From positions 19,153 to 83,152 of the forward strand of contig JBELHA010000002.1 of assembly GCA_042091695.1 (NCBI GenBank): a stretch of DNA of 64,000 nucleotides. Direction: 5' to 3'. Both the position numbers and the translations under genes were made by a program. Positions 27,750-34,768 of the stretch are shown here, one piece after another. Under the pieces are notes generated by a model that was not told where the DNA came from, made no database searches, and saw only the letters and a program-made list of their open reading frames with translations. This DNA comes from Flavicella sp042091695 (GTDB lineage Bacteria; Bacteroidota; Bacteroidia; Flavobacteriales; Flavobacteriaceae). The number at the start of each line of letters is the position of its first letter. Within the stretch, counting starts at the first letter, position 1.

Positions 27750-28130
27750 ATGAAACTCACATACGGTAAGAAGGATAAATTAAAAAGAAAAAAAGCAATT
27801 GAAAAATTGTTTTTAGAGGGAGAATCTGTGGTGTCTTATCCGCTTCGTTTGGTCTATTTAAAGGAAGAACATACTTCTTCTAAGCAGATTCAGTTAGGAG
27901 TTTCCGTGCCCAAAAGGAAAATTAACAAAGCTGTTGATAGAACGAGAGTCAAAAGAATACTCCGTGAGGTTTATAGGTTACATCAATACGAATTCTTGTC
28001 GAATTCTGAACAAAAACATATTGGGATGTTGATGTATTTAGACAACAAAGAATGGTCTGTAGCTTCCCTCGCTCCTAAAATTCAAAAATTAGCATTGAAG
28101 TTTAAAGAACAGATTTCAGGAGTTAAATGA
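27750..28130 (+). CDS. rnpA: Ribonuclease P protein component
   Basis: The 126-residue basic protein begins MKLTYGKKDKLKRKKAIEKL, the family N-terminus. It carries LGVSVPKRKINKAVDRTRVK, which contains the RNA-binding RNR-like motif (DRTRVKRILRE). It assists the RNase P ribozyme in removing tRNA 5' leaders. It is the first gene of a five-gene run in which gaps are 11-29 bp. Confidence 0.95.
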   Translation: MKLTYGKKDKLKRKKAIEKLFLEGESVVSYPLRLVYLKEEHTSSKQIQLGVSVPKRKINKAVDRTRVKRILREVYRLHQYEFLSNSEQKHIGMLMYLDNKEWSVASLAPKIQKLALKFKEQISGVK

Positions 28131-28149
28131 ACTAAAATAAAAAAAGCTT

Positions 28150-29841
28150 ATGAATAATTCGATATCTAATACACGTACACGCGCTCAGGAGTCTTCAGGA
28201 GCTATTGAACGTCTATATATTACCATGAGACACTTGTTTTCTAGAGGTTATTACAAACCTATGGGAAGTTCAGGTGAAACACTGATCGAAGCTCTCTTAA
28301 TGTTACAACCAGAAATTTATGGTTCTATTTCTGAGAAGAAAATGGAACTCAATGGTTTGCTTTATATTACTGAAAGACTACCGATTGGAATAGAACTCTG
28401 TCAATTTATAAATTTGACTGCCGATGAAGGTGATTTAAAGTTGTCTTTTGAATCCATTGTTCCTCAAAAGAGAAGACGTAACTGCTATCGTATAGACGAA
28501 GATTTAATGCATATTGAAATCACAAGAGGGAAGTCAGATATCTATGATGTGATTACCCATCTTACTTTTTTGTGCATAGAATCCCACAAGTTGATGCGTC
28601 GTGTATTGAATAAGGACGATGAAGGAACTGATTACAATAGAGAATGGTTGTATTTAGAAACCGTTGTCAACAATTTAAAAGGACTCTCTAACAAGAAAAG
28701 AGATGTGGCTTTTGTGCATCTAGGAAGACTTTTAGGGAGGACATTTGAAGAGGTTAAAAAGGCACATAAAGATTTTGCATTGCCAAATCAACCAGATCGA
28801 TTTTTTACTTTTGTATACGATTTAGGGAATACTGCTATTGCAGAAGAAACGGAAGGAAAAGAACGTATGATTACCTTCAGTGAACTTTTAAGAGAACAAT
28901 TAGGACATCATGTGTATGGTGAGATTTGGGCTAGAAATGTCCACAAAAGACTCTTTGAAAAAGGATATATCAAACGACCTATTCATATCATAAGTGCCAA
29001 TATGCACTCTGTTTTAAATACATTGTATGCAAAAAAAGCATTGGGAGCTTCTGTAGCTTCTTTGGATGCAATTGCACTATATGAAAAACTGAGTGATGGT
29101 GCCAACGATTCTTTGAGAGAAAAAGTAAAACGCTATTCTCAAAAACACGGTTTGACCTATATAAAAGACCATTCTGGAGCAAATATCAATGTGCAATTGA
29201 TTGATACTGCTGCTTTGGAATTTCAAGAAAGTCCAGAATTTAAAGGTTTGCCTACAGAAGAGAAACCTGTCATTGTAGTAATGGATTATGCTTTTGGAGA
29301 ACAGGCCTACGAAACGATGGAAGAATTGTTAAAACCTTATTATACCGAAGGGGCTTCTTATTTTTTAAATGTAGCTTCTGTCTCTATAATGGGTAAAGCA
29401 GGAATTTTAGAAGGAGGAAAAGGAGATATAATGATTCCTAGCGCCCATGTTTTTGAAGGAACTGCAGACAACTATCCATTTACAAACCAATTGTCCACTA
29501 CTAATTTTAAAGAGGAAGGCTTACAGGTCTCCGAAGGTTCTATGATTACAGTATTAGGAACTTCCTTGCAAAACAAAGAAGTATTGAAGTTTTTTTATGA
29601 ATCTACTTGGAATGTTATTGGTTTGGAAATGGAAGGCGCACATTATCAAAAAGCAATTCAAGCTGCTGCTAAGATTCGAGGTAATATTTCTGAAGATGTT
29701 CAGGTGCGATATGCTTACTATGCATCAGACAACCCACTTGAAACAGGTAGTACTCTAGCCTCAGGAGGTTTAGGAACTACAGGTGTACGTCCTACCTACG
29801 TAATTACACAGAAAATTATCGATCAAATAGTAAACAATTAA
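28150..29841 (+). CDS. Uncharacterised protein with C-terminal nucleoside-phosphorylase-like domain (DUF6909-like)
   Basis: The 563-residue cytoplasmic protein probably belongs to a Bacteroidota family catalogued as DUF6909; this is from memory. Residues 1-260 are mostly helical and not recognised. From about 270 on, the pattern follows the PNP/MTAN/AMP-nucleosidase superfamily. IMGKAGILEGGKGDIMIPSA resembles the GSAGGL...GD-VI segment. VIGLEMEGAHY resembles the ribose-binding MEgaa motif, and YYASDNPLETGSTLASGG resembles the base-binding VSD loop. A nucleoside or nucleotide glycosidase/phosphorylase activity is therefore plausible but unproven. Neighbours are rnpA (19 bp upstream) and a sugar transferase (11 bp downstream); purD is two genes on. 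Confidence 0.6.
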   Translation: MNNSISNTRTRAQESSGAIERLYITMRHLFSRGYYKPMGSSGETLIEALLMLQPEIYGSISEKKMELNGLLYITERLPIGIELCQFINLTADEGDLKLSFESIVPQKRRRNCYRIDEDLMHIEITRGKSDIYDVITHLTFLCIESHKLMRRVLNKDDEGTDYNREWLYLETVVNNLKGLSNKKRDVAFVHLGRLLGRTFEEVKKAHKDFALPNQPDRFFTFVYDLGNTAIAEETEGKERMITFSELLREQLGHHVYGEIWARNVHKRLFEKGYIKRPIHIISANMHSVLNTLYAKKALGASVASLDAIALYEKLSDGANDSLREKVKRYSQKHGLTYIKDHSGANINVQLIDTAALEFQESPEFKGLPTEEKPVIVVMDYAFGEQAYETMEELLKPYYTEGASYFLNVASVSIMGKAGILEGGKGDIMIPSAHVFEGTADNYPFTNQLSTTNFKEEGLQVSEGSMITVLGTSLQNKEVLKFFYESTWNVIGLEMEGAHYQKAIQAAAKIRGNISEDVQVRYAYYASDNPLETGSTLASGGLGTTGVRPTYVITQKIIDQIVNN

Positions 29842-29852
29842 TAGTACCCCAC

Positions 29853-30428
29853 ATGTTAAAAAGGTTTTTCGATATTTTATTTTCTCTAGTAGCGATTGTG
29901 TTTGTCTTGTCTTGGATGGTGCCATTGGTTACATTGATTATTTTTATGACAACAGGAGAGCGTCCTTTTTATGTACAAGAAAGAGTGGGTAAAGATGGCG
30001 TCCTCTTTCAAATATATAAGTTTAGGAGTATGAAGGGGGTACCCCCTGTCAATGATCCTTTACTGTCAGACGATGAGAGTTTTAGGATTACTATTTTCGG
30101 TAAGTTTATCCGAAAATATAGAATCGATGAATTTCCACAGTTTATAAATGTGTTTTTGGGACAAATGAGTGTGGTGGGACCACGTCCGGAACGTCAGTAT
30201 TTTTTGGATATGATTATATCACACATACCTAGGTACCAACAATTACAGAAATTGAAACCAGGAATTACTTCTTTAGGACAAATTCGTTATGGCTACGCTT
30301 CTAGTTTGGACCAAATGAAATTAAGAGCTCGATACGACTTAGTTTACTTAGATAACCTATCTTTGTTGACAGATATTAAAATAATTCTATACACCGTTGT
30401 CGTTGTAATTAAAGGCAAGGGAAAATAA
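29853..30428 (+). CDS. Polyprenyl-phosphate sugar-1-phosphate transferase (small phosphoglycosyl transferase)
   Basis: The 191-residue monotopic membrane enzyme has an N-terminal hydrophobic re-entrant helix (MLKRFFDILFSLVAIVFVLS) and the family blocks PFYVQERVGKDG, YKFRSM, RKYRIDEFPQFINV (catalytic Asp-Glu pair) and MSVVGPRPER. It transfers a sugar-1-phosphate from a UDP-sugar to undecaprenyl phosphate, starting assembly of a surface glycan. The length is that of the minimal PglC/SmPGT class. It sits 11 bp from each neighbour; the glycosyltransferase at 31753 could act in the same pathway. Confidence 0.9.
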   Translation: MLKRFFDILFSLVAIVFVLSWMVPLVTLIIFMTTGERPFYVQERVGKDGVLFQIYKFRSMKGVPPVNDPLLSDDESFRITIFGKFIRKYRIDEFPQFINVFLGQMSVVGPRPERQYFLDMIISHIPRYQQLQKLKPGITSLGQIRYGYASSLDQMKLRARYDLVYLDNLSLLTDIKIILYTVVVVIKGKGK

Positions 30429-30439
30429 ATACAAACCCT

Positions 30440-31723
30440 ATGAATATTCTAATTTTAGGCTCTGGAGGAAGAGAGCACGCATTTGCATTAAAACTCTCTG
30501 AAAGTGACAAGTTAAATCAATTATTTGTTGCGCCAGGAAACGCCGGAACTGCAGCATGTGCAACTAACATTGCTATTGACCCTGTAGATTTTGATGCCGT
30601 TAAAGCAACTGTTTTAGAGAACGAAATTTCAATGGTAATCGTTGGTCCTGAAGCACCATTAGTAGCAGGAGTTCACGATTTTTTCCTTGCAGACCCAGTA
30701 TTGAAGCATATTCCAGTGATTGGTCCTAAGAAGGATGGTGCTGAGCTTGAAGGGAGCAAAGAGTTTTCAAAAAAGTTTATGAAAAAGCACGGTGTACCCA
30801 CTGCAGCATATGAGGCTTTTACAAAAGATACACTGGCGGAAGGGAAAGCGTTTTTAGAAACTCTAAAAGCACCCTACGTTTTAAAAGCCGATGGTTTGGC
30901 GGGTGGAAAAGGAGTGTTGATTTTAAATAGTTTGACAGAAGCAAAAGCTGAATTGGAAGATATGTTGACCAATGAAAAATTTGGTGCAGCTTCATCCAAA
31001 GTCGTCATAGAAGAGTTTTTAGACGGTATAGAACTTTCTGTTTTTGTACTTACGGATGGGAAGAGCTATAAAGTACTACCCGCTGCTAAGGATTACAAAA
31101 GAATTGGAGAAGGTGATACAGGTTTGAATACTGGTGGTATGGGAGCAATTTCTCCTGTTCCTTTTGCAAACGACGATTTCTTACAGAAAGTAGAAGATCA
31201 AGTCGTAATACCAACCATTGATGGACTGCAGAAAGACGGTATTGACTATCGAGGATTCATATTTATAGGACTTATGAATATCGATGGAAATCCATTTGTA
31301 ATTGAATATAATGTACGAATGGGGGATCCCGAAACAGAAGTTGTAATACCTAGAATCAAGTCAGACTTATTGGATTTATTCGAAGGGGTGGGTGCACAGA
31401 ATTTAGATACAAAATCCTATGAGCTTTCTAAACAGACAGCGACGACTGTAATGGTAGTTGCAGGTGGGTATCCAGAAGCTTATGGTAAAGGTCATGAGAT
31501 TTCAGGATTGGATACGGTGTCTGGATCTACGGTATTCCATGCAGGTACAAAACGTTTAGAAGACGGGAGTGTAGTTACCAATGGAGGTCGCGTTATGGCT
31601 TTTACTTCTATGGCAGACAGTATGGATGCTGCTTTGGAAAAGTCCTATGCAAACATTAATAAGGTGTGCTTTGAAGGGATGAATTTTAGAAAAGACATCG
31701 GTTTTGATCTGAGAAAACAATAA
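30440..31723 (+). CDS. purD: Phosphoribosylamine--glycine ligase
   Basis: The 427-residue ATP-grasp enzyme joins phosphoribosylamine and glycine to GAR in de novo purine synthesis. Motifs: MNILILGSGGREHAFALKL, VAPGNAGTA, VGPEAPLVAG, YVLKADGLAGGKGVLI, LNTGGMGAISPVPF and YNVRMGDPETEVV. Length is normal. It lies 11 bp after the sugar transferase and 29 bp before a glycosyltransferase. Confidence 0.97.
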   Translation: MNILILGSGGREHAFALKLSESDKLNQLFVAPGNAGTAACATNIAIDPVDFDAVKATVLENEISMVIVGPEAPLVAGVHDFFLADPVLKHIPVIGPKKDGAELEGSKEFSKKFMKKHGVPTAAYEAFTKDTLAEGKAFLETLKAPYVLKADGLAGGKGVLILNSLTEAKAELEDMLTNEKFGAASSKVVIEEFLDGIELSVFVLTDGKSYKVLPAAKDYKRIGEGDTGLNTGGMGAISPVPFANDDFLQKVEDQVVIPTIDGLQKDGIDYRGFIFIGLMNIDGNPFVIEYNVRMGDPETEVVIPRIKSDLLDLFEGVGAQNLDTKSYELSKQTATTVMVVAGGYPEAYGKGHEISGLDTVSGSTVFHAGTKRLEDGSVVTNGGRVMAFTSMADSMDAALEKSYANINKVCFEGMNFRKDIGFDLRKQ

Positions 31724-31752
31724 TTTTATAGAATACATCAAATAGGTATGGT

Positions 31753-32868
31753 ATGACTTTAAAATCTGATAGTAAAGAAGGTTCTAAAGCTGCCCGTACT
31801 GAATTTGTTGAGACTTCATACAATATTGTCATAGCTCCATTAAATTGGGGCTTAGGACACGCTACTAGGTGTATTCCTATCATTCATTTTTTATTGCAAA
31901 ACAATGTAAATCCAATTCTTGCTTCTGATGGAGCTTCCTTGGAATTACTTAGAAATGAATTTCCTCAACTAGAATCTTTGGAGTTGCCTTCTTATGGCGT
32001 GCGATACAGTAAAAAAGGATATTTTCTGCGCTACAAATTACTATTACAATTTCCTTATTTGTTTTATACTGCTTTTAGAGAGTATAAATTATTGCAAAGA
32101 TTGGTAAAAGAAAGAAATATTGATGGAGTGATTTCAGACAACCGATTTGGTATGTTTCATAAGAAAGTACCCTCAGTCTATATAACACATCAATTACAGG
32201 TGCTTTCAGGGTCTACTACATTTCTTTCAAGCTGGATACATCGATGGTGTATTCGTAATTTTAAGGAATGTTGGGTGCCAGATTCTAAAGGACCTCAGTC
32301 CTTATCTGGAGTCTTGTCTTCAAATGCTAATTTAGGAGTGACTCTTAGGTATATGGGAAATCTATCGCGTTTTTCATATACCACGAACTCTTACAGTTAT
32401 AAATACCTCTTTATTTTGTCTGGCCCTGAGCCTCAAAGGTCTTTGCTAGAAGCTCAAGTATTACGTGAATTATCAGTATGTACTGATACTGTGCTAATCG
32501 TAAGAGGAACCTATAAAAAAGCCATATTTACGTCTTCAAATAAACATATTCAAACTGTAGATATCATGTATTCTAGAGAGCTTGAAAAAGCGATCTCTAA
32601 GGCCGAACATGTTATCTGTAGGTCTGGCTATAGTAGTATTATGGACCTTGCTGCTCTTCAAAAAAAGGTGTTTTTTATTCCAACTCCTGGGCAGTACGAG
32701 CAGTTGTATCTTGCACAATACCTACAAAAAAAAGGAATTGCAGGTTACTGCAATCAAGATGATTTTCGCTATACAAATCTATCCTCTTATTTTCAGTATT
32801 CGGGGTTCGTAAATAATTATCCCGTAGCGCTTAGAAAAGTATTGTTGGATTTTATATCCGTCAAATAA
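31753..32868 (+). CDS. Glycosyltransferase, GT-B fold (GT28/MurG-like C-terminal half)
   Basis: The 371-residue protein has an N-terminal nucleotide-fold motif NIVIAPLNWGLGHATRCIPI and a C-terminal half with HVICRSGYSSIMDLAALQKK followed by IPTPGQYEQLYLAQYLQKKG. That half matches the UDP-sugar-binding region of GT28-type enzymes and the uncharacterised MJ1255/VC2487 family. No signal peptide or membrane span is seen, so it would act in the cytoplasm on a UDP-sugar donor. It is last in the rnpA run; its stop codon directly abuts the stop codon of the convergent histidine kinase gene. Confidence 0.8.
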   Translation: MTLKSDSKEGSKAARTEFVETSYNIVIAPLNWGLGHATRCIPIIHFLLQNNVNPILASDGASLELLRNEFPQLESLELPSYGVRYSKKGYFLRYKLLLQFPYLFYTAFREYKLLQRLVKERNIDGVISDNRFGMFHKKVPSVYITHQLQVLSGSTTFLSSWIHRWCIRNFKECWVPDSKGPQSLSGVLSSNANLGVTLRYMGNLSRFSYTTNSYSYKYLFILSGPEPQRSLLEAQVLRELSVCTDTVLIVRGTYKKAIFTSSNKHIQTVDIMYSRELEKAISKAEHVICRSGYSSIMDLAALQKKVFFIPTPGQYEQLYLAQYLQKKGIAGYCNQDDFRYTNLSSYFQYSGFVNNYPVALRKVLLDFISVK

Positions 32869-33909
32869 CTATACCGCTCTTTTAAGGGTAAACGTAAATT
32901 CAGTTCCCTCTCCATAAGTACTTTTTAAATCTATCGTCTCTTTATGAGCTTCAATGATGTGTTTTACAATAGACAAACCTAAACCGGAACCTCCTTGGTC
33001 TCTAGACCTACTTTTATCTACCCTGTAAAATCGTTCAAAAATACGACTGACGTTTTCTTCTTTGATCCCTTCACCATTGTCTTTTACAGAGATTGAAATC
33101 TTATCATTTTTTAGAGAATCGATACTCACCATGATAATGCCTCCATACTTTCCATACTTTATGGAGTTAACAATAAGGTTGATTAGTACTTGCTCAATTT
33201 TAGAAGCGTCCCCCATTACAAACTCAGGAAATTCATAGAATTTGTCAAAACGCAAGGTCATGTTTTTTTTCTTGACCTTCATCTCAAACATATCGAATAC
33301 TTTCTGAATTGTTTCGATGATATTAAAAGGTTGTATATTTATGTTTAAATCATTGTTTTCTAGTTTAGAAATCATGTCTAAATCCTGTACGATAGAAGCC
33401 AATCTCTCTACTCCTATATTTGCTCTTTCAAGGTACTTGCTTCTAATTTCGGCATCTTCAGCAGCGCCTTCAATCAATGTTAAAATATATCCTTGTACAG
33501 TAAATAAGGGGGTTTTCAATTCATGAGAGATATTCCCTAAAAATTCACGTCTGTAGGTTTCCCTTTCGTTCAAAGATTTTATTTCTAACTGTTTGTTCTC
33601 GGCAAACTTTTGCATTTCTGCGGATAGAGATTCAATATCAGGTGTGATAGATCTTTTGTTCAGTTGGTTCAAATCCAAAAGCGATATATCTTTGTATATT
33701 TTGGATACCCTTTTGTAAATGAATTGTTCAACTCTATTTTGAACAATGATAAAAACAAGTAAAAAACTACTAGGGATAAAAAACCACAATTGTGTAAAGT
33801 CGGTTTCTTTGTAGTGAAATTTTAGTACAATACCGAGCCAACCTGCTGTGAGCCCTGTTAATATAATTGATGTTACAAATGCAAAAGCATAGGTTTTTTT
33901 AATTTTCAT
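32869..33909 (-). CDS. PhoR-like sensor histidine kinase
   Basis: The 346-residue protein has two close N-terminal spans (about 7-30 and 41-57) with only about ten residues between them, so there is almost no periplasmic sensor. HisKA carries the phospho-accepting His in FLGNISHELKTP (H129). HATPase_c carries NLIVNSIKYG (N box), DNGEGI (G1) and GGSGLGLSIVKHI (G2). The lack of a sensor domain is typical of PhoR-type kinases, which sense through the Pst/PhoU or another transporter. It overlaps the response regulator gene by 11 bp. Predicted Pho boxes upstream of four genes here support a phosphate role; the symbol phoR is left out because the evidence is indirect. Confidence 0.85.
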   Translation of the reverse strand: MKIKKTYAFAFVTSIILTGLTAGWLGIVLKFHYKETDFTQLWFFIPSSFLLVFIIVQNRVEQFIYKRVSKIYKDISLLDLNQLNKRSITPDIESLSAEMQKFAENKQLEIKSLNERETYRREFLGNISHELKTPLFTVQGYILTLIEGAAEDAEIRSKYLERANIGVERLASIVQDLDMISKLENNDLNINIQPFNIIETIQKVFDMFEMKVKKKNMTLRFDKFYEFPEFVMGDASKIEQVLINLIVNSIKYGKYGGIIMVSIDSLKNDKISISVKDNGEGIKEENVSRIFERFYRVDKSRSRDQGGSGLGLSIVKHIIEAHKETIDLKSTYGEGTEFTFTLKRAV

Positions 33910-34591
33910 TCAACACAAATTTGTATCCAACTCCTTTGACCGTTTTAAAATGGTCGTCTCCGAGTTTCTCTCTTAATTTTCTGATATGCACGTCGATAGT
34001 TCTTCCTCCCACGACAACTTCATTACCCCATACTTTGTCTAAGATAGTTTCTCTCTTAAACACTTTTTCAGGTTTTGAAGCTAGTAGCGAAAAGAGTTCA
34101 AATTCCTTTCTAGGAAGTACTATTTTTTCCCCATCTTTCATAACCAAATACGCTTCACGGTCTATGGTGATATTACCAATCACAGTTTTGTCTACCTCTT
34201 CATTTTTCTCTTTGACACGACGTAATAAAGATTTTACCTTACTGACAAGTACTTTGGGTTTTACCGGCTTGGTAATATAATCATCTGCCCCGGCGTCAAA
34301 TCCTGCTACCTGAGAGTAGTCTTCACCTCTTGCAGTCAAGAACGATATGATAGTGTTTTCTAAGCCTTTTGTCGCTCTAATTTTTTCACAAGCTTCTATG
34401 CCATCCATTTCAGGCATCATAATATCTAATAATATCAGATGAGGTTTGTGTTTGATTGCTTCTTCAATAGCCAACACTCCATTACTAGCGGTGAATATTT
34501 TATAACCTTCGTTTTTCAAATTGTATCCAACAATTTCTAAAATATCTGGTTCGTCATCTACTAATAAAATCTTTATATCGCTCGTATTCAT
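33899..34591 (-). CDS. OmpR/PhoB-family response regulator
   Basis: The 230-residue protein has a receiver domain with the acidic pocket VDDEPD (D12, D13), phospho-acceptor D56 in LILLDIMMPEMDG, FLTARGED (T86) and K108 in ITKPV. A C-terminal winged helix follows, with RKEFELFSLLASKPEKVF and VVGGRTIDVHIRKLREKLG. Such regulators bind tandem direct repeats with an 11-bp period, which is the repeat found at four promoters in this window. It is cotranscribed with the kinase. A possible -7 element, TAGATTTG on the minus strand, is at 34615-34622. It diverges from the TBDT at 34769. Confidence 0.88.
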   Translation of the reverse strand: MNTSDIKILLVDDEPDILEIVGYNLKNEGYKIFTASNGVLAIEEAIKHKPHLILLDIMMPEMDGIEACEKIRATKGLENTIISFLTARGEDYSQVAGFDAGADDYITKPVKPKVLVSKVKSLLRRVKEKNEEVDKTVIGNITIDREAYLVMKDGEKIVLPRKEFELFSLLASKPEKVFKRETILDKVWGNEVVVGGRTIDVHIRKLREKLGDDHFKTVKGVGYKFVLNEN

Positions 34592-34679
34592 TGTGTTATG
34601 ATTTTTTGGTCTAACAAATCTAGTAATTTCACAAGAGATGTTTGTTTCTTTTACAATGATTTAATCTTTCCCTGTAAAG

Positions 34680-34746
34680 TTAACAATTAATTTATATTGA
34701 AATAAACTAAAGGTAACTTAGTTCGTGCGTTGTTTGACGATTTTTG
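34680..34746 (+). promoter_or_regulatory. Candidate PhoB box array and -7 element upstream of TBDT
   Basis: Four 7-bp half-sites with an 11-bp period start at 34680 (TTAACAA), 34691 (TTTATAT), 34702 (ATAAACT) and 34713 (GTAACTT). The last ends 19 bp before GATTTTTG (34739-34746), a near -7 element 22 bp upstream of the start codon. Individual half-sites are degenerate. The period and the distance to the -7 element match the stronger boxes at 37642 and 50096. Confidence 0.45.
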
Positions 34747-34768
34747 CAGCTTGTAAATCAATCGAATT

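Noticed and set aside
33921..34280. Open frame on the plus strand opposite the response regulator gene
   Set aside because: It is a shadow of the regulator coding sequence; composition is Ser/Leu-rich with no domain and no promoter. The same holds for the other antisense frames inside large genes.
34615..34659. A Pho box for the PhoB-like gene at the same 19-bp distance from its -7 element
   Set aside because: The minus-strand sequence at that place matches the half-site consensus poorly, so autoregulation is not claimed from it.
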